The notes under the pieces were generated by a model that worked only from the letters and a program-made list of their open reading frames with translations, was not told the origin of the DNA and made no database searches. From contig JAKVCY010000025.1 of the NCBI GenBank assembly GCA_022448425.1, positions 1-39,968 on the forward strand: a DNA stretch of 39,968 nucleotides. The letters are read 5' to 3'. Positions 34,015 to 39,968 of this stretch are shown here, piece after piece; position 1 is the stretch's first letter; each line of letters opens with the position of its first letter. This DNA is from Thalassotalea sp. (GTDB taxonomy: Bacteria; Pseudomonadota; Gammaproteobacteria; Enterobacterales; Alteromonadaceae). The position numbers were made by a program, and so were the translations under genes.

Positions 34015-34525
34015 ATGAATAAGATGTTAAATGCACGTGGCTTTACGCTGATTGAACTCGTGGTAGTCATTGTTATTTTGGGTATTTTGGCGGCAACAGC
34101 AGCACCAAGGTTTATTGATGTATCGAGCTCCGCGAAAGTGGCGACACTTGAGTCAATTGCCGGCACAATGAAGTCCTCAATTAAGCTCGTCAATATGAAG
34201 GCGCGAGTTAAGGACTTGAAATTACTGATTCAAATCCGGGTAATCAAGCGGCGTACCTTATTGATTTTGGCAACGCATCAGCGGAATCGATTGGCGAAAC
34301 TTATGCCCTGAAAGTGAAGCTGAGCTTGGTGACCAGCTAACTATGGTTGATTTTATTACCTTGGATGGTAGTGCTGGGTTAACGTCGCAAACGAACAATC
34401 AGTACACGCTGGTGGGTTACGATATTTCTGGCTTCTCAGTGCCAACCGACCAAGGTTGTTACGTGATTTATGATTCATTTGGCGATCCGGCTTTTACAGT
34501 TACAGTCGTTACTGAGGACTGCTAG
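34015..34525 (+). pseudogene. Type IV pilin-like gene with two frameshifts
   Basis: The N-terminus is a class III signal and pilin helix: RGFTLIELVVVIVILGILAA, cleaved before Phe and continuing TAAPRFIDVSSSAKVATLES. The first frame goes wrong near 34210. The expected sequence continues in a second frame (GLEITDSNPGNQAAYLIDFG, then NASAESIGETY) and, after about 34303, in a third (CPESEAELGDQLTMVDFITL to FGDPAFTVTVVTEDC). Each change is explained by one lost base. Joined, the parts give a pilin of about 170 residues with cysteines near the C-terminus (CPES, GCYV, EDC). It resembles MSHA/type IV pilins, but no pilus genes are close. Either a decayed orphan or two sequencing errors. Confidence 0.8.
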
Positions 34526-34549
34526 CAGCCTGCTAATTCACTGAGCTAG

Positions 34550-35443
34550 TTAACCAAATCGATAAATGCGCTTAGCATTGCGGTAAGCTAAGCGTTCAAA
34601 TTGCAAAGCGTTTAAACCTAATTGGTCTTGGTATAGTTGCCACAATTCTTTGTAAGAGCGAGTAAATAGGGTTAGCGGAAAATTACTTGCTAACATCACC
34701 TTTTCTTCGCCGAATATTCCTATCAATTCTTGAACTACTTCTGCTACTTGTTGAGCAATGTATTGCCGAACACCCATTTCCCATCCAGAGCATTTAATGA
34801 ATGCATTAGGCAGCTGAGCCAATAGCGATAAGCTATTGCGCCAACGTTTATATTTCGCTTCATTTGACGAATCGCCTGACAGAGCTAGTGGAGGAAAGCC
34901 TGCGTGATTGATGATAATTGATAGGTTGGATAGAGCTTTGAGCTTGCTAATCACTAAATCAACAGCTGACTCATCCGTAATTGGCATTTGAAGCTCAAAG
35001 ATAAGACTATGCTTGCTGAGTAGGTTTAAATTTGAATCTGCAAATGGGCTTTTAAGAATCTCTACTGCATCCTCATCCAATATATGCCTTACACCGACAA
35101 CTGATGAAAACGCCAATAGTTTATTAAGTTGTTGCTCGAACTTAGCTGGCTCAAGAGTTAGGTCAGCACATGCGATGGTTCTGAACTTTTGTACATGGCT
35201 ATTGCCAAACGCGTTTTCTAGCCAAGCAATTTCTTGCCATGGTTGCTCGTTATCAAAGCCGGCTTCAATGTGAACAAAACCAGCGAGCGTTTGTGTTGAC
35301 GAGAGCGCTAAATCACTCGGGGCAAAGTCTCGATTGATAACCGCTTTGTCAGGCCAAAATGGCGGGTTGCTGGGTTGTAACCATTGGTAATCACCTCGAT
35401 TTAAATCAAATAAATGAAGGTGAGGGTCGATAATTTGCGTCAT
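34550..35443 (-). CDS. Amidohydrolase-2 family lactonase-like protein
   Basis: A 297-residue cytoplasmic TIM-barrel metal hydrolase (PF04909 type). Motifs: IIDPHLHLFDL with His8 and His10 at the start, GFVHIEAGFD, VVGVRHIL, LSIIINHAGFPP and the late VMLASNFPLT. The group includes L-fuconolactone and related sugar-lactone hydrolases; the preceding gene, a short-chain dehydrogenase, would make such lactones. The gap between the two is 36 bases on the minus strand, so they are likely co-transcribed. The exact sugar cannot be read. The ribosome site is weak. Confidence 0.85.
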   Translation of the reverse strand: MTQIIDPHLHLFDLNRGDYQWLQPSNPPFWPDKAVINRDFAPSDLALSSTQTLAGFVHIEAGFDNEQPWQEIAWLENAFGNSHVQKFRTIACADLTLEPAKFEQQLNKLLAFSSVVGVRHILDEDAVEILKSPFADSNLNLLSKHSLIFELQMPITDESAVDLVISKLKALSNLSIIINHAGFPPLALSGDSSNEAKYKRWRNSLSLLAQLPNAFIKCSGWEMGVRQYIAQQVAEVVQELIGIFGEEKVMLASNFPLTLFTRSYKELWQLYQDQLGLNALQFERLAYRNAKRIYRFG

Positions 35444-35479
35444 TGTAAAAGTCTACACTTGTGCCATCGCTGAATGCGG

Positions 35480-36205
35480 CTACTGAGCGGTATAGCCGCC
35501 ATCGATGACTTGCAAGCTACCAGTGATAAAGCTTGCTTTGTCTGAAGCCAAAAAGAAGGTGAGTTCGGCCACTTCCTCTGGCTGACCAAGTCGGCCAAGT
35601 GGTTGCAGTTGGGCTTCCTCTTGATGAACAACAGTTTTATCGGCTCCTGATTTTTCTACGTAATTATCAATAGCCTTATGGTAAAGCGGTGTTTCTATCG
35701 TACCTGGACAAACCGCATTTGCGCGAATGTTGAACTCGGCGTAATCGAGCGCTGTTGTTTTCGCCATGGAGGCAAGCGCTGCTTTTGATAGGTTGTAAGC
35801 AAACGAATTACGTTTGCCAATCAGTGCTTGGTCGCTCGCAATGTAAATAACACTACCTTGCTGTTTTGCTTTCATGAAGGGTAGACAAGCTTTGGTGGCA
35901 GCATAAGCACCTTTAACATTAATGTTAAATACGCGTTCAAAATCTTGCTCTGAGGTATTCTCGATATTAGCAGAGTAGTGCACACCAGCATTGGAAACTA
36001 ATACATCAATGCCGTATTGCTGACCGATGTTGTTAATCGCTTCAGTTACCGCATCAACATTAGTCATATCGCATGATACAAGCGCTCCCGCTTTTCCTGA
36101 ATGAATATCTAAGTTAAATACTTGGTAGCCTTCTGCAACAAATTTCTCAGCAATGCTCAAACCTATTCCTGAGCTTGCTCCGGTAATTACACATGTTTTG
36201 GTCAT
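35480..36205 (-). CDS. Short-chain dehydrogenase/reductase
   Basis: A 241-residue NAD(P)-dependent oxidoreductase of the classical SDR family. Cofactor loop TGASSGIG (9-16), NAG (72-74), catalytic Ser124 in IASDQALIG, and Tyr137/Lys141 in FAYNLSK; then NAVCPGTIETPL and the end GSLQVIDGGY. The ATG at 36205 is preferred, with AAGG nine bases before; a TTG codon directly upstream is not needed. With the lactonase downstream it fits a two-step oxidation of an aldose (for example fucose or a similar sugar) to its lactone and acid. This pathway assignment is inference. It lies 90 bases after tetR, with an inverted repeat between them. Confidence 0.9.
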   Translation of the reverse strand: MTKTCVITGASSGIGLSIAEKFVAEGYQVFNLDIHSGKAGALVSCDMTNVDAVTEAINNIGQQYGIDVLVSNAGVHYSANIENTSEQDFERVFNINVKGAYAATKACLPFMKAKQQGSVIYIASDQALIGKRNSFAYNLSKAALASMAKTTALDYAEFNIRANAVCPGTIETPLYHKAIDNYVEKSGADKTVVHQEEAQLQPLGRLGQPEEVAELTFFLASDKASFITGSLQVIDGGYTAQ

Positions 36206-36260
36206 CAATTTTTGCCTTTTTGCTTTTTTCGCTCTATCAATTCTTAGTGCTATGCATTCA

Positions 36261-36289
36261 TTGAGCGCTGTTAATTAGCTAGCGCTCAA
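36261..36289. repeat. Inverted repeat between tetR and the dehydrogenase: candidate operator
   Basis: TTGAGCGCT (36261-36269), 11-base spacer, AGCGCTCAA (36281-36289): perfect 9-base arms. It lies seven bases after the tetR stop and 56 bases before the dehydrogenase ATG. On the minus strand a TTAACA, good as a -35 element, falls in the spacer and right arm. A binding site for the adjacent TetR protein would fit; no T run is present to make it a terminator. Confidence 0.5.
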
Positions 36290-36295
36290 GTGGAA

Positions 36296-36931
36296 TTAAG
36301 CTTGTGGGGATTGAAGATAATTCTGTAGCACAAGCGTAAGTTCTTGCTGATTTTCCTCTTCACTGAGCGGTGATGCAATAGCTGGCGTTAATTCTGAGTA
36401 CAGAACTTTTTCAATCAAGTTGCTGATAAGCATAAAAATGGCCATTTCACAGGCAATTTTGGGCTTTGAGTGACTAATTTCCGTCGAGTAGGTCATCAGC
36501 AAGGCTGCAAGCTGCTGATAATCATGGCTACGTTCGAATAATTGGCTTTTGGTTAATATTTCAGGGTAAAGGCGAGAATTTAAGTGAAGCGTTCTTAGCA
36601 CTCCTGCGTGCGCATGCAGGAAGGCGTTACATTCTGTCACTAATAGCGCTATTTGGTCGCTCAAACTTCCTTGCTTGTTTCCCTCTAGCGCTGATACCCA
36701 ATCCTTAAATTGTTCGCTAAAGTCCTGATATAGGTAGGGGAGCAACGTTTCTTTGTTTTTAAAACGGCGGTAAAATGTACCAACCGAAACACCTGCTTGT
36801 TCGGTGATGTGGGCAATACTGATGTGTTCAAAAAACTGTGTTGTTAAGCTATCGCTCAAGGCCGCTAATAGTTTCTTTTGTGTCTGCTGACTGCGGGCTT
36901 GTTTCGCTTCAATAATGGAATCTTCTTGCAT
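36296..36931 (-). CDS. TetR-family transcriptional regulator
   Basis: A 211-residue regulator. The N-terminal DNA-binding domain is clear: AALSDSLTTQFFEHISIAHI then TEQAGVSVGTFYRRFKNKET (about 24-63), the standard TetR helix-turn-helix with YRRFKNKE. The remaining helical part (about 70-205) would bind a small molecule and form a dimer; it is not specific enough to name a ligand. The gene is first in the likely unit tetR, dehydrogenase, lactonase, all on the minus strand, so the most likely targets are these genes. The candidate operator is described at 36261-36289. Confidence 0.9.
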   Translation of the reverse strand: MQEDSIIEAKQARSQQTQKKLLAALSDSLTTQFFEHISIAHITEQAGVSVGTFYRRFKNKETLLPYLYQDFSEQFKDWVSALEGNKQGSLSDQIALLVTECNAFLHAHAGVLRTLHLNSRLYPEILTKSQLFERSHDYQQLAALLMTYSTEISHSKPKIACEMAIFMLISNLIEKVLYSELTPAIASPLSEEENQQELTLVLQNYLQSPQA

Positions 36932-37299
36932 AGGTTTTCTTTTTGGCTCGGCTGCTACACAGTGTTGATATCGCGTGCAGTCGTTATAATTATTACTTAA
37001 TGGATTTTGCGCTTACACTTGTGTTTGATGTGCAAAATTTATCAGCAGTGTATGTGAAGCATTTCGTTAAGTCGAGTACTTGGTAACGTTACCAATGGCG
37101 AAGGATGCTGGCTAATCTTTACTCTTTCGTGCAGAAATTTTTCCACTTGCCGTTTACTAAGAAAAAATAGGTAAAATTTCAGCAAGTTAAATATATCGCT
37201 CTAAACTTAGCCATTAGTGGGAAATTGCTGTTAATCAGCGCGATGCAAGCGCATAATAGCGCCGTAAAAATTCAGAGACAAAATAGAGGCTAAATTGAT
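36932..37299. other. Divergent intergenic region between tetR and the DUF3010 gene
   Basis: A 368-base region that must contain the promoters of both divergent genes. It holds a perfect 16-base palindrome at 37080-37095 (described separately) and a TATAAT at 36985-36990 without a suitable -35. No small gene or RNA was recognised. Confidence 0.5.
37080..37095. promoter_or_regulatory. Perfect palindrome, LacI-type operator candidate
   Basis: TTGGTAACGTTACCAA is an exact 16-base palindrome with a central CG, the form typical of operators for LacI-family sugar regulators. No LacI-type gene is in the window. It lies 148 bases upstream of the tetR start and 204 bases before the DUF3010 gene, so either could be the target. 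Confidence 0.45.
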
Positions 37300-37725
37300 A
37301 TGAAAATTTGTGGTGTAGAACTAAAAGGCAATGATGCAGTTGTATGTGCTATGTCTCTGGAAAATGGTCTGTATGACATTCCTCAATTGCGTGTACCTAA
37401 ATTGAGCATTAGCGACGCCGGTAACGCTGAAGAAATGCAAAAATTTCAGTTTGCATTTAAGAAATTAATGTCTGACTACCAAATCGAAAAAGTGGTTATC
37501 AAAGGTCGCGCGTTGAAAGGTAAGTTTGCAGGTGGTCCTGTTGGCTTCAAATTAGAAGCTGCGATTCAGTTGATTGAAGGTTTAGACGTTGAAATTGTGT
37601 CAGGCAGCTTTGTTAAAAGTGCATTGGCAAAAAGCCAAGTAGGTATCGATTTTCGTGATACGGGGTTGAAGAAGTTTCAACAAACTGCATTTGAAACTGC
37701 ATTTGCATTTTTTGAAACAAAATAA
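37300..37725 (+). CDS. DUF3010 family protein
   Basis: A 141-residue cytoplasmic protein matching the DUF3010 family of marine and enteric gammaproteobacteria as I remember it. Conserved parts: MKICGVELKGNDAVVCAMSL, QKFQFAFKKLMSDYQIEKVV, KGKFAGGPVGFKLEAAIQLI, FRDTGLKKFQQTAFETAFAF. The first strand and the G-V-E-L/K-G pattern recall RNase H-like folds, but no activity is known. GAGG stands ten bases before the ATG. Single gene followed by a strong terminator. Confidence 0.85.
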   Translation: MKICGVELKGNDAVVCAMSLENGLYDIPQLRVPKLSISDAGNAEEMQKFQFAFKKLMSDYQIEKVVIKGRALKGKFAGGPVGFKLEAAIQLIEGLDVEIVSGSFVKSALAKSQVGIDFRDTGLKKFQQTAFETAFAFFETK

Positions 37726-37775
37726 GCTTGTGGGTTGGTTTTAGATCCAGCAGAACTAATACCGCGTATAAGAAT

Positions 37776-37809
37776 AAAGAAAAAGGGAGCTTCTGCTCCC
37801 TTTTTCTTT
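37776..37809 (+). terminator. Strong terminator after the DUF3010 gene
   Basis: A perfect 15-base stem, AAAGAAAAAGGGAGC with GCTCCCTTTTTCTTT, around the loop TTCT. The GC-rich core (GGGAGC) is followed by five T. It could work in both directions. Confidence 0.9.
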
Positions 37810-37956
37810 ATTTGGCCGATCTTGCCTATACTAAATATCGATAGTTGCCCCGATGATCACTTATCCCTTTTCAATTTCGAGCCAACGTGATTATAATCAG
37901 GGTATAATAACAAGTCCGACCACTGATGAGTGGTTAAGAAATTGAGGAAGAAAACA

Positions 37957-39753
37957 ATGCCAGAGTATAAAGCGCCATTGCGTGATATGAAGTTCGTAAT
38001 GCAAGAACTGCTTGATTGCGAGAGCCATTACCAGAACCTTGGGTATGAAGAAGCTACACCAGATATGGTTGATGCCATCATGGGGGAAGCGGCTAAGTTT
38101 ACCGAAGAGGTGATTGCGCCTATCAACCAGATTGGTGACCAACAAGGTTGTACATGGAACGATGGTGTAGTCACTACACCTGACGGTTTCAAAGAAGCGT
38201 ACCAACAATATGTTGAGGGTGGTTGGCCAACTCTGTCCCAATCAGTAGAGCACGGTGGTCAGGGTCTTCCACATTCTATTAATACCGCAATTGGTGAATT
38301 TACTTCCGCAGCAAACCACAGTTTTGCGATGTACCCCGGTTTAAGCCACGGTGCGTTAGCAACATTAGAAGCACATGGTACAGATGCACAGAAAGCTATG
38401 TTCATGCCTAAGCTTGTTGAAGGTACTTGGACAGGCACAATGTGTTTAACTGAACCACATTGTGGTACTGACTTAGGTATGTTACGCACAAAAGCAGAGC
38501 CTAATGAAGATGGTTCGTACTCATTGACGGGCACAAAGATATTTATCTCTGCGGGTGAGCACGACTTATCTGAAAACATCGTACACATTGTTATCGCTCG
38601 TGTTCCAGGTTCACCTGATGGCACCAAAGGCATTTCGCTATTCATCGTACCTAAGTTTGATGTTACTGCTGACGGCGAGAAAGCGGAGCGCAATGGTGTT
38701 AACTGTGGCTCTATCGAACACAAAATGGGTATCAATGCGAACGCTACTTGTGTGATTAACTTTGATGGCGCTAAAGGTTACCTGATTGGTGAAGTTAATC
38801 GTGGCTTAAACTGCATGTTTACGTTTATGAACGCTGCGCGTTTAGGTGTTGCTAATGAAGGTGTTGCTGCAGCTGATGCTGCTTTCCAAGGCTCTCTAGC
38901 TTACGCAAAAGATCGTCTACAAATGCGTTCTTTATCAGGTCCTAAGAATCCATCGGGCCCTGCCGACCCAATCATTGTGCATCCTGATGTTCGTCGTATG
39001 CTATTAACGCAAAAATCAATTGCTGAAGGCGGTCGTGCGTTAAATGGTTATTTGGCACAGCTTGTTGATGTTGTAGAAGTTGAAAAAGATGCTGCCAAGA
39101 AAGCTGAGGCTGAGAGCAAGTTGGCATTATTGACACCAATAGCAAAGGCATTCTTAACAGAGCTTGGCTTAGAGTGTACAAGTCACGGTGTTCAAGTATA
39201 TGGCGGTCATGGTTTCATTAAAGAGTGGGGTATGGAACAGCTAATGCGTGATACTAAGATTAGCTGTCTTTACGAGGGTACCACAGGTATTCAAGCACTC
39301 GACTTGTTAGCGCGTAAGATTCTAGGATCAAAAGGTGAATTGATTAAACCATTCGCTGCTGAAGTAACTGCGTTCTGTACTGAGAACATTACCGATGAGC
39401 AGATGAGCGAGTTTATTAAGCCGATGATTACTATCGCGCCAAACTGGCAAAAGATGACACAGGAAATTGGCATGAAAGCGATGCAAAACCCTGATGAAAT
39501 CGGTGCAGCATCAGTTGATTACTTGATGTATTCGGGTTACCTAACACTTGCTTATTTCTGGGCGAAGATGGCGAAAGTATCTTTCGACCAATTAGCTGCT
39601 GGTACTGATGATAAAGCTTTCTACGAAGCGAAAATCAAAACAGCACGTTTCTACTTTGCACGTATTCTTCCTCGTGCCCACGGTCATGCTGCTTGTATTG
39701 AAAACGGCGCTGCGAGCATGATGGCTCACGACGAAGAAGAGTTTGTTTTCTAG
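37957..39753 (+). CDS. Acyl-CoA dehydrogenase, long form with C-terminal extension
   Basis: A 598-residue FAD-dependent enzyme that introduces a 2,3-double bond into an acyl-CoA. N-terminal short helix MPEYKAPLRDMKFVMQELL, then GWPTLSQSVEHGGQGLPHSI, the FAD/substrate region MCLTEPHCGTDLGMLRTKAE, TKIFISAGEHDLSENIVHIV, QVYGGHGFIKEWGMEQLMRD and the catalytic glutamate in CLYEGTTGIQALDLLARKI. The C-terminal domain of about 130 residues (PF12806-like) sets it in the long group that includes DmdC and FadE-like enzymes. The ATG at 37957 has GAGGA before it and is preferred over the GTG at 37930. Whether the substrate is a fatty acyl-CoA or methylmercaptopropionyl-CoA is not clear; no neighbours help. 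Confidence 0.93.
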   Translation: MPEYKAPLRDMKFVMQELLDCESHYQNLGYEEATPDMVDAIMGEAAKFTEEVIAPINQIGDQQGCTWNDGVVTTPDGFKEAYQQYVEGGWPTLSQSVEHGGQGLPHSINTAIGEFTSAANHSFAMYPGLSHGALATLEAHGTDAQKAMFMPKLVEGTWTGTMCLTEPHCGTDLGMLRTKAEPNEDGSYSLTGTKIFISAGEHDLSENIVHIVIARVPGSPDGTKGISLFIVPKFDVTADGEKAERNGVNCGSIEHKMGINANATCVINFDGAKGYLIGEVNRGLNCMFTFMNAARLGVANEGVAAADAAFQGSLAYAKDRLQMRSLSGPKNPSGPADPIIVHPDVRRMLLTQKSIAEGGRALNGYLAQLVDVVEVEKDAAKKAEAESKLALLTPIAKAFLTELGLECTSHGVQVYGGHGFIKEWGMEQLMRDTKISCLYEGTTGIQALDLLARKILGSKGELIKPFAAEVTAFCTENITDEQMSEFIKPMITIAPNWQKMTQEIGMKAMQNPDEIGAASVDYLMYSGYLTLAYFWAKMAKVSFDQLAAGTDDKAFYEAKIKTARFYFARILPRAHGHAACIENGAASMMAHDEEEFVF

Positions 39754-39845
39754 AAATAATGGCTCAAGGCAGGCTTACCAAGCTAGTGAGGCTGCTTAAG
39801 AGTTTATTAAATAAAAAGCCCGCATATAGCCTGTCTTTCATACAC

Positions 39846-39878
39846 AAATCCCTCGATGAAAATCGGGGGATTTTTTTT
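39846..39878 (+). terminator. Terminator after the acyl-CoA dehydrogenase gene
   Basis: AAATCCCTCGAT (39846-39857), loop GAAA, ATCGGGGGATTT (39862-39873, one T-G wobble), followed by five more T. It stands 92 bases after the stop codon, between two converging genes. Confidence 0.85.
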
Positions 39879-39906
39879 GAACTTATTTTGCATACCTCGA
39901 TCAGAT

Positions 39907-39968
39907 CTATTTTGATTTAGCGATAAGGTCAGTTCCAGTGTTTTCAACAGGTTCAGCGCAATGGGCAG
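39907..39968 (-). CDS. Probable 3' end of a minus-strand gene
   Basis: On the minus strand one frame reads AHCAEPVENTGTDLIAKSK and then TAG at 39909-39907, just before the terminator hairpin. The composition is that of a normal protein end, and the position downstream of a convergent gene and its terminator fits. It is too short to identify and continues beyond the window. The other two frames are less protein-like (one has an early stop). Confidence 0.35.
   Translation of the reverse strand, partial: AHCAEPVENTGTDLIAKSK

Noticed and set aside
36985..36990. TATAAT as a promoter in the tetR-DUF3010 gap
   Set aside because: No -35 element at 16-18 bases; TTGATA upstream is too close.
38259..38735. 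Minus-strand open frame of 158 codons inside the acyl-CoA dehydrogenase gene
   Set aside because: Fully inside a conserved gene, with no recognisable domain; composition reflects the opposite strand.

Overview
The window looks like chromosome of a marine gammaproteobacterium of the order Alteromonadales (Colwellia/Thalassotalea-like). This is inferred from the moderately AT-rich base composition, the aroF-tyrA and pheL-pheA organisation, a large TonB-dependent receptor, an RND pump, msrPQ, YaiL/DUF2058 and DUF3010 genes. No rRNA, tRNA, CRISPR array or prophage was seen. Genus-level placement is a guess.

Layout. 1-329: end of an IS4-type insertion sequence with a frameshifted transposase, apparently inserted into a transcription terminator. 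330-3606: aroF-tyrA (first step of aromatic synthesis and the tyrosine branch) behind a candidate TyrR-controlled promoter, followed by a thioredoxin-fold lipoprotein and a terminator. 3636-7126: four minus-strand genes for envelope proteins (unknown anchored protein, periplasmic alpha/beta hydrolase, small outer-membrane barrel, unknown anchored protein). 7306-11441: RND efflux adaptor and pump. 11989-14541: highly expressed-looking TonB-dependent receptor. 14618-15997: pheA on the minus strand behind a complete phenylalanine attenuator with a Phe-rich leader peptide (pheL). 16036-18441: penicillin-acylase-family hydrolase. 18738-21274: small unknown protein and a PAS-GGDEF-EAL protein.

21407-27954 is the most interesting block: a SufS-type cysteine desulfurase, a SufU-type zinc sulfur-transfer protein, XdhC, a MocA-like cytidylyltransferase, and the [2Fe-2S] and molybdopterin subunits of a Tat-exported IorAB-type molybdenum hydroxylase. 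Read together these could be an enzyme plus its private cofactor-finishing line: MocA makes the cytosine dinucleotide form, the desulfurase (with SufU) supplies the terminal sulfido ligand, and XdhC carries and inserts the cofactor. The role of SufU in this is a hypothesis. A second molybdoenzyme system, MsrPQ (periplasmic methionine sulfoxide repair), follows at 29287-30961, after yaiL and a membrane-anchored glutaredoxin.

31142-33775: a pair of exported amidohydrolase-fold proteins, the second without the HxH metal motif. 34015-34525: a type IV pilin-like gene broken by two single-base deletions. 34550-36931 (minus): TetR regulator, short-chain dehydrogenase and lactonase-type amidohydrolase, probably a small sugar-oxidation operon with a candidate operator between the first two genes. 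37300-39753: a DUF3010 protein and an acyl-CoA dehydrogenase. The window ends in the probable 3' end of another minus-strand gene.

The strongest novel-looking items are the molybdenum hydroxylase/SufSU module, the reconstructed pheL attenuator, the separation of the usually adjacent aroF-tyrA and pheA loci by 11.6 kb of envelope genes, and the degenerate second amidohydrolase.
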